The notes: generated from the sequence alone by a model not told the origin. DNA of 64,000 bases from JAJDXW01 sp965243335 (GCA_965243335.1 OZ251545.1:806001-870000); one strand, 5' to 3'; counted from the first letter of the stretch, positions 34,395 through 44,186 are shown. Numbers and translations are program-made.

Positions 34395-35342
34395 TCAACG
34401 CCTTCCGGAATGGCTCGGTGGCGCAGGCTCCTGGAGGCCGGGGGGCCGCACCCTGACCCCGGCCAGCTCCTCGAAGTGCTCCATCAGCCCCCAGTACTCC
34501 CTTTCGCTCATCCCGCGCGCCTCGCCGGCCGTCCAGGCCTGGGTGGTCGCAGCCCCGTGGAACAGGGGCACGGACAGCTCCTTGGCAAGGGCGGACGCGA
34601 GCTTCACGTCCTTGATGACGGTCCTCATCGACCGCGACGCGAGGGACCCGGCCGCGGGCTCGGCGCTCTCGGTCAGGACCAGCTCGGAGACGTGGTCGAA
34701 GCTCGAGCTCGCTCCGCTGCTCGTACTGATGACCTCACGGAGCTTCCCGAGGTCGAGGCCCGCCTTGCTCCCGAGCACCAGGGCTTCCATCGCGGCCACC
34801 GCATTGGACGCCATGGTCAGGTTGTTCACCAGCTTCGCGGCGGCGCCCGCGCCGACGTCGCCGACGTGGATGATGCGGCCGCCGAAGGCTTCGAGGACGG
34901 GCCTCGCCTTCGCCACCGTGGACGCCGCGCCGCCCACCATGACGGTGAGCGTTCCTTCCTTCCGCTGGACCATGTCCCCGCTCACCGGCGCGTCCAGGAC
35001 CTCGATGCCGCGCGGGGAAAACCGCCGGGCGACCTCCGTCATGACCCTCGGGCTGATGGTGCTCGTGTCGATGTAGACGCTGCCGGGCTTCGCCCCCTCC
35101 AGCACCCCGTCCGCGCCGAAGGCGACCCGCTCGCTCGCCTCGTTGGAAGGGAGGGAGGCCACCACGACGTCCGCCGCGGCCGCCGCCTCGCGCGGGGTGG
35201 CCGCCGCCCCGGCCCCGAGGCCCACGAGCGCCTCGACGGCATCTTCGCGGAGGTCGGCGACGGTCAGCTCGAACCCGGCCCTCACGACGCACTCGGCAAT
35301 CGGCCTCCCCATGCCGCCGAGACCGATCATTCCTACCTTCAT
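34395..35342 (-). CDS. NAD(P)-dependent beta-hydroxyacid dehydrogenase (3-hydroxyisobutyrate dehydrogenase-like)
   Basis: 315 residues. The N-terminal Rossmann motif is MIGLGGMGRPIAECVVRAG, with DAPVSGDMVQRKEGTLTVMV as the substrate-binding motif and catalytic Lys in GAAAKLVNNLTMASN. The family oxidises 3-hydroxyisobutyrate, tartronate semialdehyde or related hydroxyacids. The 34119-34394 gap that follows it holds no supported gene. Adjacent genes suggest that it handles a hydroxyacid intermediate of this pathway. Confidence 0.9.
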   Translation of the reverse strand: MKVGMIGLGGMGRPIAECVVRAGFELTVADLREDAVEALVGLGAGAAATPREAAAAADVVVASLPSNEASERVAFGADGVLEGAKPGSVYIDTSTISPRVMTEVARRFSPRGIEVLDAPVSGDMVQRKEGTLTVMVGGAASTVAKARPVLEAFGGRIIHVGDVGAGAAAKLVNNLTMASNAVAAMEALVLGSKAGLDLGKLREVISTSSGASSSFDHVSELVLTESAEPAAGSLASRSMRTVIKDVKLASALAKELSVPLFHGAATTQAWTAGEARGMSEREYWGLMEHFEELAGVRVRPPGLQEPAPPSHSGRR

Positions 35343-35487
35343 GGCTTGCCCCTTCTCGATGCGATGCGAGGGGTCTGGACCGGCGGCCCCCGCTTTCCGC
35401 CGAATCGGGAATGCGCGCCGCCCGCCTCGGCGCCGCCCGCCGGGCGCCGTCTCCGACCCGGCTCCCGCCGCCGCGCCCCCGCGGCGC

Positions 35488-36294
35488 TCACGAGGTGAAC
35501 GTGACCCGGATCTCGCCCAGATCGCCGTACCGGATCACGGTCTCGGCCCCCGGCGCGGCGGCGAACGGTTCGTGCGGGCTGCCGGTGGAGACGACCTCGC
35601 CGGCCCGAAAGCCGAGGCCGCGCCGCGACAGCTCGTTCGCCGCCCAGTGGAGCGCCGCATACAGCTCGTCGAGGCTGCAACGCTTCTCCCCCTCCCAGGG
35701 CGGGCCGCCGGCGGGCTCGCCATCGATATACGGGCGGACCGGCAGCGCGGCCAGATCGAGGGTCCGCCATCCGTCGAGCGCGTCCCCGACCACGAAGGCC
35801 CCCGCGCAGGCGTTGTCGGCGTTCCCGAGGAGCATGGGCAGATCGAAGGGATGCGCCCCCCAGCGGGTGTCCACCGCGTCGATGGCCATGACGAGCGCGC
35901 CGACCGCATCGCGCACCTCCGCCTCGCGGTATGGCGCGTCGCAGGGCGGCAGGTCCCGATCGAGCCGGAACGCGAACTCGCCCTCGATCATCGGGGCGTT
36001 CCGGAAATCGGCCATGCGGAAGCGGGCGGGGCTCTCCTGGGTGAGCTCGCGGTAGAGGCGCCCGAGGAAGGGGGGATGGTCCACCCCCTGCGCCCGCCTG
36101 CCGGCCCGGCTGGTCCCGCCGATCTTCCACCCCGCCACCGCGTAGTCCAGCCGTTCGTCCAGGGCGTCCTGGATCCGCCAGGCTTCGCGGAGGTCCGCCG
36201 GCATCCGCTCCCCGGTCGCCAGCGGCGCGCTTCCGCCCTTCCTCCATGCCGCGGCCAGCATGTCGGCGACCGCCTCGATTTCGCCCTGCTTCAT
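35488..36294 (-). CDS. 2-keto-4-pentenoate hydratase / fumarylacetoacetate hydrolase-family protein
   Basis: 268 residues, the length of MhpD-type hydratases. AGWKIGGTSRAGRRAQG near residue 50, PMIEGEFAFRLDRDLP with metal-binding Glu residues near 100, and GLGFRAGEVVSTGS near the C-terminus are the family landmarks. Members hydrate 2-oxopent-4-enoates from aromatic meta-cleavage or decarboxylate related ketoacids. The absence of a ring-cleavage dioxygenase nearby leaves the substrate open. Confidence 0.85.
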   Translation of the reverse strand: MKQGEIEAVADMLAAAWRKGGSAPLATGERMPADLREAWRIQDALDERLDYAVAGWKIGGTSRAGRRAQGVDHPPFLGRLYRELTQESPARFRMADFRNAPMIEGEFAFRLDRDLPPCDAPYREAEVRDAVGALVMAIDAVDTRWGAHPFDLPMLLGNADNACAGAFVVGDALDGWRTLDLAALPVRPYIDGEPAGGPPWEGEKRCSLDELYAALHWAANELSRRGLGFRAGEVVSTGSPHEPFAAAPGAETVIRYGDLGEIRVTFTS

Positions 36295-36408
36295 GTCTTT
36301 CGATCCCTTGGGTAAGGCCTGTTTCGCCCTGGCGGGCGTCTGTTGCCCGGCGCCCCGGACCCGAGCCCGGCGCCCGCGGGCTTCCCGGCCCGTCCCACCG
36401 GCGGCGCG

Positions 36409-37710
36409 TCAGTCCATCGTGGAGGGCAGCCACAGGGCGATCTGCGGGTAGGCGACCAGGAGGGCGATCGTCAGGACGTCCAGCAGCACGAAGACCGTGC
36501 AGCCCTTGAAGATCGACTCGATCCGCACCCCGGGCGGCGCGATCCCCTTGATCACGAACGCGTGCAGCCCGATCGGGGGGGTGATGTTGGCCAGCTCGCA
36601 CATCTTGATGAGGATGATCCCGAACCAGATCGGATCGTGTCCGAGGGCCATGACGGCCGGCAGCACCACCGGCATGGTGAGCAGCATCATGGAGAGCGGG
36701 TCCATGATCATGCCGAGGGGGACGAAGAGGACGAGGATGACGATGAGGGTGCCGGTGGGGCCGAGCGGCCAGGCGAGGATGATCTCCGAGACCTCGACCG
36801 CAACCCCGCTCATGCGGATGAAGTTGCTGAAGACGATCGCGCCGAGCAGCAGGAAGAAGAGGGACGCGGTGGTCCTCGCGCCCTCGTAGAAGGTCGCCCG
36901 GGTGTTGGCCCACCGGTCGGGCCGGGTCATCAGCATCAGGAAGGCGACGACCGCGCCGGCCCCGGCCGCCTCGGTCACGGTGAACACGCCCGTGTAGATC
37001 CCGCCCACGATGGTCACGAACAGCGCGAATATGCCCCACGTCCCGCGGGCGGACTCGAGCCTCTCCGCCCAGCCGAACCGGCTCACCGTTTCCCCCGCCG
37101 ATGCGGGGTCGATGCGCGCCTGGACGTGGATGCCCACCATGTAGATGGCGGCGGAGACGAGGCCGGGGACGAGGCCGGCCACGAACAGCTTGATGATCGA
37201 CAGCTCGGTCAGCAGCCCGTACAGGACCAGCATCGCGCTCGGCGGGATCAGCATGCCCAGGGTGCCGGCGGCGGCGATGGTCCCGGTGGCGAGCGCATCG
37301 GAGACCCCGTAGCGCTTCATCTCGGGGATGCTGATGCGGCCCACGGTGAGCGAGGTGACGATGCTCGAGCCGGTGCACGCTCCGAACATGGCGCAGGCCC
37401 CCACGGTCGCGAGGGCCATCCCGCCGCGCAGATGCCCGAAGCACCGCTGCGCGAACTCGAAGGCGCTTCGGGCGAGGCCCGCCCGGAGGACGCAGGCGCC
37501 GGAGATGATGAACAGCGGAAGGATGATGAACCCGTACCTGGCCGACTGGTCGAAGAGCATCCGCGGCATGATCTTGAGCGCCACCTCCCACCCCAGCATC
37601 AGGACGTAGCCGGCGAAGCCGATGAACATCATGGCGAAGCCGATGGGCATCCTGGCCACCAGCAGGATCAGCAGGGCGAGAAAGAGGCCGACGACCAGAG
37701 TCGTTTCCAC
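36409..37710 (-). CDS. dctM: TRAP transporter large permease (DctM)
   Basis: 433 residues with about 12 hydrophobic segments. The family signatures are LPLFIISGACVLRAGLA, TIAAAGTLGMLIPPSAMLVL and LANITPPIGLHAFVIKGIA. It forms the ion-coupled channel of a tripartite ATP-independent transporter for carboxylates or similar solutes. It lies downstream of dctQ and dctP in the same direction. Confidence 0.93.
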   Translation of the reverse strand: METTLVVGLFLALLILLVARMPIGFAMMFIGFAGYVLMLGWEVALKIMPRMLFDQSARYGFIILPLFIISGACVLRAGLARSAFEFAQRCFGHLRGGMALATVGACAMFGACTGSSIVTSLTVGRISIPEMKRYGVSDALATGTIAAAGTLGMLIPPSAMLVLYGLLTELSIIKLFVAGLVPGLVSAAIYMVGIHVQARIDPASAGETVSRFGWAERLESARGTWGIFALFVTIVGGIYTGVFTVTEAAGAGAVVAFLMLMTRPDRWANTRATFYEGARTTASLFFLLLGAIVFSNFIRMSGVAVEVSEIILAWPLGPTGTLIVILVLFVPLGMIMDPLSMMLLTMPVVLPAVMALGHDPIWFGIILIKMCELANITPPIGLHAFVIKGIAPPGVRIESIFKGCTVFVLLDVLTIALLVAYPQIALWLPSTMD

Positions 37711-37870
37711 CGTCCATCCCCCCGATCAATGGTCCGCCGCAGGTCCGCGGGCCGCGAGCGGCCGTCGCCGCCCGCCGCGCGACGTTGGGGGACCGCGCGT
37801 TCCAGGGTCCATTACCGCGCGTTCCGCCGGAGGCCCGGCGCCTCCCTTCCGGGCCGGGGCTCCTCCCGCG

Positions 37871-38437
37871 CTACACGAAGGTCCCGTCTTCATCCGGCTC
37901 CGGCTCGATGGGCGCCGCCCCGAAGAGCTCCAGGATCCTTCCCGCGAGCTGCAGCAGGAGGACGAAGGCGAGGTACGTGCAGCCGATCGCGACGAACGTC
38001 TTCGACGGGTACAGGGGGAACTGCGCGAAGCCCGCCTCGTACTCGAGGATCGACCACGATTTCACGGCCTGCAGGATCGTGCCGTAGCTCGCGACCGCGA
38101 ACAGGAAGAAGGCGCACGCCAGGGTCGCGACGTCGAGGACCCGCCGGGCGCTCCCGGAGAGGTGGCGCGCCGCGACGTCGACCGAGATGTTGTGTCTCGT
38201 CCACTGCACGACCCCGAACCCGAGGAACGTCAGCGCGACGAACAGGAGGACGCTCAGCTCGTAGAGGCCCACGATCGGTCGGCTGAGATAGCGGCCCCCG
38301 GCGTCGAGAAGGGTGCCCACCGCGATGACCGCGATGAGGCCCGAGGCCGCGATGGTCAGTATGAGATTCGCGCGCTCGACCCCTGCGGCGAGCGCGGCCA
38401 GGAGACGTCTCGTCCGGGTGACGGGCGACGACCTCAA
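37871..38437 (-). CDS. dctQ: TRAP transporter small permease (DctQ)
   Basis: About 188 residues with four membrane segments (NLILTIAASGLIAVIAVGTL, LYELSVLLFVALTFLGFGVV, VLDVATLACAFFLFAVASYG and a fourth near the C-terminus). This is the DctQ topology. A TTG at 38437 preceded by GGAGGA is the best start. The frame is open much farther upstream across dctP, but that part is a shadow. It partners DctM. Confidence 0.85.
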   Translation of the reverse strand: MRSSPVTRTRRLLAALAAGVERANLILTIAASGLIAVIAVGTLLDAGGRYLSRPIVGLYELSVLLFVALTFLGFGVVQWTRHNISVDVAARHLSGSARRVLDVATLACAFFLFAVASYGTILQAVKSWSILEYEAGFAQFPLYPSKTFVAIGCTYLAFVLLLQLAGRILELFGAAPIEPEPDEDGTFV

Positions 38438-38613
38438 GAAGCTTCCTCCCGGCCCGGCGGACCTGACCCGATCGGGGCTGTCGGCCCGGTCCGCCCGCCC
38501 GCGTCGACGGCGGGGCGGGCGGACCGGGCCTCGACGCGCTTCCCCGCCGCGCTCGCGCGCGCCGGGCTGCCTCGGCGGCCCATGCCGGAGGCCCGGACCG
38601 GGAACCGCCTTGG

Positions 38614-39729
38614 TCAGTTGTAGGTCGGGACGTCCGGGACCAGGTCGACGCTGGGGTAGACCGAGGTCTTGTCCAGGATCGCGGAGATCGCCTTGAAGCG
38701 GCTCACCGCCTCCCTGGCGGGCACTCCCTTCGCCTCCAGCTCTTCGACCTGGGCCGCGATCTCCTCGTCGATCTTCATCTTCTCCCGCCACGCGGCGAAC
38801 TGCTCGTCGGTGAAGCGGACGAGGGGGTAGTCGTTCTCCTCGATCACCTTCTTCGTTCTGGCCGCGTCGAACGCGACCCAGCGGGTGGCGAGGATCGTCC
38901 ACTCGTACCGCATGTCGGCGAGCATCTTCCTGAGATCGTCGGGCAAGCCCTCGAACTTCTCCTTGTTCATGATCATGTGGCCCGCGCCGTAGGGCCCGAT
39001 CCGCGGGTCGACCAGGGTCGTCCCGGGGATGTTCTTCGCGTAGAGCGCCCAGCTCAGGCCCCCGGTCTCGGAGGTCCCGTCCAGGTTGCCGGCCCTCATC
39101 TGCTGCTCGATGTCGAACGCTTCGACCAGCACCGGAACCGCGCCCATGTTCTTGAGGCCCTTGCTGAAGACCGCGCCGTGGGCCCTGATCTTCTTCCCGA
39201 CCAGATCGTCGGGGGAGCCGATGCCTCCCTTGAGCGCCATCCCCATCTGGGGGCCGGGCCGGATGTACAGGGGCACGACGTTGTGCTTGTGGAAGTCTTC
39301 CCGGGCGGGCTCCCAGGTGTCGTAGAGGTGCGTGAACGCGAGGGGCGGCACGTCGACGTACTTGCCGAGGAACGGGCCTCCGATGAGGAGCGTCCGGATC
39401 GGGTTGTCCGCCGGGGTGTAGAGGGGCGAGCTCCAGGCCATGTCGATGGCCCCGTCTCCGACCGCGCCCTGCAGCTCCTTGGCGCCGAAGAGGCCCTTCC
39501 AGTGCTTCTTGGCGACCTTGAGGCGGCCGCCGCTCCGCTTCTCGATCTCGTCGATGTAGGCATGCTCGACGTCCGCCCACGAGATGGTTCCGGGATAGTA
39601 GGTGGCGAAGCTGAGCTCGATGACGTCGTCCGCCAGCGCTGCCGGCGCCGCCGCCAGCGAGACGAGCGCCGGAAGCGCCGCCAGGCGTTTCCACCATGAC
39701 CACGGGCCGGTTTTGTTCGTTGTCTTCAT
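38614..39729 (-). CDS. dctP: TRAP transporter substrate-binding protein (DctP)
   Basis: 371 residues from the ATG at 39729. A signal peptide is clear (WWKRLAALPALVSLAAAPAA, then LADD). The mature protein has the DctP features: ELSFATYYPGTISWADVEHA, a conserved Arg region PLYIRPGPQMGM, and LVGKKIRAHGAVFSKGLKNM. It captures the solute in the periplasm for DctQM. As the first gene of the leftward series, it marks the likely promoter side. Confidence 0.93.
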   Translation of the reverse strand: MKTTNKTGPWSWWKRLAALPALVSLAAAPAALADDVIELSFATYYPGTISWADVEHAYIDEIEKRSGGRLKVAKKHWKGLFGAKELQGAVGDGAIDMAWSSPLYTPADNPIRTLLIGGPFLGKYVDVPPLAFTHLYDTWEPAREDFHKHNVVPLYIRPGPQMGMALKGGIGSPDDLVGKKIRAHGAVFSKGLKNMGAVPVLVEAFDIEQQMRAGNLDGTSETGGLSWALYAKNIPGTTLVDPRIGPYGAGHMIMNKEKFEGLPDDLRKMLADMRYEWTILATRWVAFDAARTKKVIEENDYPLVRFTDEQFAAWREKMKIDEEIAAQVEELEAKGVPAREAVSRFKAISAILDKTSVYPSVDLVPDVPTYN

Positions 39730-39951
39730 CGCCTTGTTCCTGTGTTGCGTATGGTAGTGGCGGTGTGGACCCCTCCCCTGTGTGGCGAACGTCGTGCGGC
39801 GGCGCGCCCGCAAGCGCCCTGCCGCGGCCCGGAGATACTAGTCAGCGTCCGGGGCGCTGTCCAATCCACCGACGGCCCGCTGCTTCGGGCTCGGGCCTCG
39901 ATCGGCCTCATCCCACGGCTTCGAGACGGTTCACGGGGCTGGTTGGCGCAC

Positions 39952-40083
39952 TTCACCCCACGGCGGGTGGTTCGCGGGTCGTACCTGGGTACGCCCTCCC
40001 CGGGTACGCCGGCGTCTCGCCGGCCCGGGAAGGGGCGAAGCGCCCGTGAGCACGAACGTGCCGGCGGGACGCCGGCGTACCCA
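39952..40083. repeat. GC-rich palindromic element with TTCACCCCACGG flank
   Basis: The left arm 40001-40024 (CGGGTACGCCGGCGTCTCGC, then CGGC) pairs with the right arm 40060-40083 (GCCGGCGGGACGCCGGCGTA, then CCCA) at 22 of 24 positions. The loop is about 35 bases. About 35 bases outside the left arm is TTCACCCCACGGCGG, which also flanks the 44.2 kb copy. It fills much of the 460-bp divergent gap between dctP and the SDR gene; no other feature was recognised there. Confidence 0.7.
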
Positions 40084-40201
40084 GGGGCGTTCGCCATGGG
40101 CGAAAACCCCGCCGCGCACATGCCTCGGCGCCCGGCCAGCGAGCGTTGTGCGCCCGCGGGCGATTGGCTAACCTTGCCCGCGGGATGTCATGGAGATCAC
40201 G

Positions 40202-40984
40202 ATGCCGGGAAAATTGGCAGGCAAGGTCGCCATCGTGACCGGCGGCAACGACGGCATCGGGGCGGCGACGGCGCGCCGCTTCGCCGGCGAGGGCGCCAGG
40301 GTCGCGATCATGGCGAGGAGGGAGCCCGAAGGCCTGAAAGTGCAGGAGGACGTCCGCAGGAGCGGCGGGGACGCGACATTCATCCGCTGCGACGTGACGG
40401 ACCGCGAGTCGGTCGATGCGGCGGTGGCCGCGACGGTCTCCGCCTACGGGGGCGTCAACGTCCTCGTCAACAATGCCGGCGGCGCCACCGGAGGGTTGTT
40501 CCCGGACGAGGACGACGACACCTTCGATGCGACCGTCCGCCTCAATCTGTACGGGACGTTCTACATGTCGAGGGCGGTGTGGCCCCATCTGGCGGAAGCG
40601 GGGGGCGGCGCCATCGTCAACGTGTCCTCGGTCGCGGCGGTCATCGCGCACAACAAGCGATCGTTCGACGCCGGAGGCGCGATCGGGCCGCCCTCGGCCT
40701 ACGCCGCGGCCAAGGGAGGGATCGAGGCCTTCACCCGGTACATCTCGGCCAAGGGCGGGCATCTGAACATCCGGGTCAACTGCATACGCCCGGGCCAGAT
40801 CCTGGTCCCGAGGATGGGGGAAACCCATCCCATCCGCCCTTACTTCGACATGCGCCAGCTATTGGACGGCCCGGGCCGGCCTGAAGATGCGGCGAACCTG
40901 GCGCTCTTCCTCGCGTCGGACGACGGCCGGTTCATCACCGCGGAGACCATCGACCTCGACGGGGGGTACGGGGCCAAGGTGTGA
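40202..40984 (+). CDS. short-chain dehydrogenase/reductase (SDR family)
   Basis: About 260 residues. The NAD(P) motif is VTGGNDGIGAATA, with NNAGGATGG, NVSSVAA and the catalytic YAAAK (in PPSAYAAAKGGIEAF). The ending RFITAETIDLDGGYGAKV is typical of classical SDRs. The ATG at 40202 is favoured because GGAG lies 6 bases upstream; the ATG at 40190 adds four residues. It is divergent from the TRAP/catabolic series and may oxidise an alcohol intermediate of that pathway. The 376 bp after it, up to the tRNA, hold no supported gene. Confidence 0.92.
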   Translation: MPGKLAGKVAIVTGGNDGIGAATARRFAGEGARVAIMARREPEGLKVQEDVRRSGGDATFIRCDVTDRESVDAAVAATVSAYGGVNVLVNNAGGATGGLFPDEDDDTFDATVRLNLYGTFYMSRAVWPHLAEAGGGAIVNVSSVAAVIAHNKRSFDAGGAIGPPSAYAAAKGGIEAFTRYISAKGGHLNIRVNCIRPGQILVPRMGETHPIRPYFDMRQLLDGPGRPEDAANLALFLASDDGRFITAETIDLDGGYGAKV

Positions 40985-41360
40985 TCTCGCCGTCCCGGGG
41001 CCGAGTCGAGGCTCGGCCCCGCCGATCGCATCGACCCTGCGCCGAACGCCTCCACGCGCCTTGGAGCGGCCGAGGGGCGAGGGGGCGGCCGACTCGCCAG
41101 AGCGGCGCGCTTCGGGTCCGGAGGCGAAAGAGCGGCGGGGAAGGGTGGAGGTATCGGCGAGCGGAGAGCCCTCGATCCCGGGAACCGCACCGGGGCGGCG
41201 GCGCTTCCGGGGCTTTGCCGGGTCCGGCATGGCCCTCCGCGCCCGCCGCGCGGCCGGTCTCGGCAGAGACGGGCGGCCCGGCTTCGCGCGGGACGGGGAT
41301 GGGCAACCGCTCCCCGGAGCTGAACAGCTGTCCGTATGACACGAAGGCTCAGCGTCTGGA

Positions 41361-41436
41361 TGGCGCTCCCTAGGGGACTCGAACCCCTGTCTACGCCGTG
41401 AGAGGGCGGTATCCTGGACCACTAGACGAAGGGAGC
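41361..41436 (-). tRNA. tRNA-Glu (anticodon CTC)
   Basis: The minus strand folds as a full cloverleaf. The acceptor stem GCTCCCT pairs with AGGGAGC, the anticodon loop is CCCTCTCAC with CTC, and the T arm is GGGGTTCGAGTCCCC. CCA is encoded. The sequence closely follows bacterial tRNA-Glu. CTC is normally a minor Glu tRNA, in keeping with the high GC. Confidence 0.95.
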
Positions 41437-41632
41437 GGTTTGGCGGCGGCCCGGCTTCGTGCGCCCACGCCCGCCGCGCGGGTGATATTATCCCGCTTCG
41501 AGATGGTCCTCAACCTCCGTCGCGATATCGCCCTCGACATGGCGGCAGGCTCCCGCCTGCCGGTCCGGGGCGCCCGCCACCCCGCCCGCGGCCCGCGCTC
41601 GCCGAGCCCGGTCGGTTCTCCCAAGGTGCCCA

Positions 41633-42934
41633 TTGCCGCTCCCCTGCCCTGACGATCCCGTCCCCGTCGTCGCGCCCGCGTCGGAGCACGGCATCTCCTC
41701 CGGACGGATCGACCGGAACGTCCGGCAGATCCTGGCCCGGCTCGACGAGGCGGGGTTCGAGGCGTACCTGGTCGGCGGCTGCGTCCGCGACCTCCTCCTC
41801 GGCCGGGCGCCGAAGGACTTCGACGTCGCGACCGCCGCGCGCCCCGAAGAGGTGCGCGCCCTCTTTCCCCGCTCCCGCATCATCGGCCGGCGCTTTCGCC
41901 TCGCCCACGTGCGCGCCGGGCGCAGCGTCTTCGAGGTGGCGACGTTCCGCGCGGGCCATGAAGCCGCTGCGGCCGGCCCTGCCGGGATGCTCCTCCACGA
42001 CAACGTCTACGGGACGCGGGAGGAGGACGCGGTGCGCCGGGACTTCACCGTCAACGCCCTCTACTACGACGACCGCGACGGATCGGTCCTCGACTTCACC
42101 GGAGGGATGGCCGATCTCGGGGCGGGGCTCATCCGCGCCATCGGCGACCCGGCCGTCCGGTACCGGGAGGACCCGGTCCGGATGCTCCGGGCGATCCGTT
42201 TCGCGGCGAAGCTCGGGTTCCGGATCGAGGCGCGGACGGAGGCTCCGATCTTCGAGCTCGCGCCGCTCCTCGAGGGGGTCCCCGCCGCCCGCCTGTTCGA
42301 GGAGGTCCTGAAGCTGTTCCAGGGCGGGCACGCCCGGGAGTCCCTGCGCGGGCTCGACCGCTACGACCTGCTGCCGCGCCTCTATCCCGAGACCGCGGAA
42401 TCGGTGCGCCGCGACCCCCGGGGGCGGGCGTTCCTCGAACGGGCGCTCGTCAATACGGACCGCCGGATCGCCGGGAACCTGCCGGTCAGCCCCGGGTTCC
42501 TGGTCGCGGCCCTCATGTGGGGGCCGGTGCGGGAGCGGGCGGAGGCTCTCCTCGATCAGGGCCGGGCGCGAAGCCGGCCGGAGGCCCTCGACACTGCGGC
42601 CGACGAGGCGATCGCGGTCCAGTCGAAGCGGACCAGCATGCCGCGCCGGTGGAGCGCCATGGCCCGCGACGTCTGGACGATGCAGCCGCGCCTCGAGAGC
42701 CGCCGCCCGCGGCGGGTGGATCTCACCATCGCCCATCCCCGGTTCCGGGCCGCTTACGACTTCCTCTGCCTGCGCGCGGAGGCCGGGGAGCCCGTGGAGG
42801 AGCGCGCGGCGTGGTGGACCGGGGCGCAGGGGGAGGGCGCGCGCCCGGGCCCCGGCCCCGAGCCGGAGGCCGAACGGCCCCGCCGCCGGCGCCGGCGCCG
42901 ACGGGTTCGGGCGGCGTCAGGGGGGGCGGCATGA
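41633..42934 (+). CDS. pcnB: poly(A) polymerase / CCA-adding-family nucleotidyltransferase PcnB
   Basis: 433 residues. The nucleotidyltransferase signature is YLVGGCVRDLLLGRAPKDFD, with the Asp pair in KDFDVATAA. DAVRRDFTVNALYY and EDPVRMLRAIRFAAKLGF follow, and the arginine-rich C-terminus (RPRRRRRRRRVRAASGG) is the RNA-binding tail usual for PcnB rather than CCA-adding enzymes. It adds poly(A) tails that promote RNA decay. The first in-frame start is TTG at 41633. It overlaps the next gene by 4 bp. Confidence 0.9.
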   Translation: MPLPCPDDPVPVVAPASEHGISSGRIDRNVRQILARLDEAGFEAYLVGGCVRDLLLGRAPKDFDVATAARPEEVRALFPRSRIIGRRFRLAHVRAGRSVFEVATFRAGHEAAAAGPAGMLLHDNVYGTREEDAVRRDFTVNALYYDDRDGSVLDFTGGMADLGAGLIRAIGDPAVRYREDPVRMLRAIRFAAKLGFRIEARTEAPIFELAPLLEGVPAARLFEEVLKLFQGGHARESLRGLDRYDLLPRLYPETAESVRRDPRGRAFLERALVNTDRRIAGNLPVSPGFLVAALMWGPVRERAEALLDQGRARSRPEALDTAADEAIAVQSKRTSMPRRWSAMARDVWTMQPRLESRRPRRVDLTIAHPRFRAAYDFLCLRAEAGEPVEERAAWWTGAQGEGARPGPGPEPEAERPRRRRRRRRVRAASGGAA

Positions 42935-44025
42935 GGCGGGCGGTACCGGGCGCGGCGGCGGCCGTTCTCGCCGGGCTGCTGGCCGGCGCGGTCCCCGCGT
43001 CCGCATCCGCGGACTACGAAGCGGCCCGCAAGGCGTTCGAGCGCCAGGACGTCCGGGCCGGCGTCTCCGCCCTCCGATCCGCCGCCCACGACGGGGACGC
43101 GCGCGCCGAGAACCACCTCGGGACCCTGTTCGAGGACGGGCGGCTCGTGAAGCGCGACTTCGGGCGGGCGGTGTTCTGGTACCGGAAGTCCGCGGAACAG
43201 GGCTACGCCGAGGGCCAGCTCAACCTCGGCCGGATGTACCGGGGGGGCCTCGGGATCGAGCGCGACGAACGGCGGGCCGCGTACTGGTACCGCGCCGCGG
43301 CGGGGCAGGGGGCGGCGGAGGCGCAGTTCTTTCTCGGCGTGATGTACGAGGCCGGCCGGGGGGTCGAGCGCGACCCGGTGAAGTCGTGGATGTGGTTCAG
43401 CCTCGCCGCGGACCAGGGGGACGAGGACGCCCGGTTTCGGCGCGACCGGCTCGCCGCGGCCCTGAGCGGCGAGGAGCGGGCCAGGGCCGAGGGCGCGCTT
43501 CGCGGCTATCGGGAGGCGAAGGGCGGGCTCGGGCCGGAGCCGGCCCGGGAGGACGACGGCTCGGGGCCGGCGGCAGTGACGGCAACGGCCGCCGGAGCGC
43601 CGTCCGCCGCGCCCCCACCGTCGCCGCCGGCGGTGCGGGGAGACCCCCTCGTGTTCCGCATCCAGGGCGCGCTCATCGACCTCGGCTACGACCCGGGGGA
43701 GCGGGACGGCGACGCCGGGTCCCGCACCCGTGACGCGGTCCGGCAGTTCGAGGTCGATCACCGCTTCCGCCAGCGCGGGCGCTTGGACGAGCGCACCCTG
43801 CAACGGCTTCGCGACGCGCTCGAGACCGGGCGGCCGGCCGCCTCCGTGATCCGCGAGATCCAGACCCGCCTCCAGCGGCTCGGCTATTCGCCCGGGGAGG
43901 CCGACGGCCAGGCCGGGCCGCGCACCGCCCGCGCCGTCGAGGCGTTCCAGCGCGCGCAGGGGACCTCCGTGGACGGCCGGCTGAGCCTCGACCTGCTGCG
44001 CCTGCTTCGCGGCGCCGGGGGCTGA
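42931..44025 (+). CDS. secreted Sel1-repeat protein with two peptidoglycan-binding domains
   Basis: 364 residues. A signal peptide (AAAAVLAGLLAGAVPASASA) is followed by three to four Sel1 repeats near residues 45-165 (AENHLGTLFEDGRLVKRDFG, AEGQLNLGRMYRGGLGIERD and AEAQFFLGVMYEAGRGVERD). A Pro/Ala linker comes next, then two peptidoglycan-binding-1 domains (IQGALIDLGYDPGERDGDAG and IQTRLQRLGYSPGEADGQAG). It is probably a periplasmic, cell-wall-bound scaffold. Its start overlaps the pcnB stop. Confidence 0.88.
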   Translation: MRRAVPGAAAAVLAGLLAGAVPASASADYEAARKAFERQDVRAGVSALRSAAHDGDARAENHLGTLFEDGRLVKRDFGRAVFWYRKSAEQGYAEGQLNLGRMYRGGLGIERDERRAAYWYRAAAGQGAAEAQFFLGVMYEAGRGVERDPVKSWMWFSLAADQGDEDARFRRDRLAAALSGEERARAEGALRGYREAKGGLGPEPAREDDGSGPAAVTATAAGAPSAAPPPSPPAVRGDPLVFRIQGALIDLGYDPGERDGDAGSRTRDAVRQFEVDHRFRQRGRLDERTLQRLRDALETGRPAASVIREIQTRLQRLGYSPGEADGQAGPRTARAVEAFQRAQGTSVDGRLSLDLLRLLRGAGG

Positions 44026-44186
44026 CGGGGAAGGAGGGATCGTCGAACCAGGACACGAGGCCCGGGCGCTGTTCGTAAGTTACTGATATAGCGAGAGTAG
44101 AGAGGAGGTCGAAATATTTTTCACCCCACGGGGACGGCGTTGTTCCCCGGTTTGGGGTCGGTTCGAGGGGCTTTGGGCGGATTTCA

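Noticed and set aside
37871..39703. A 610-residue minus-strand frame spanning dctQ and dctP
   Set aside because: Only the last 188 residues look like a real protein (DctQ). The rest is an Arg/Pro/Gly shadow of dctP in another frame.
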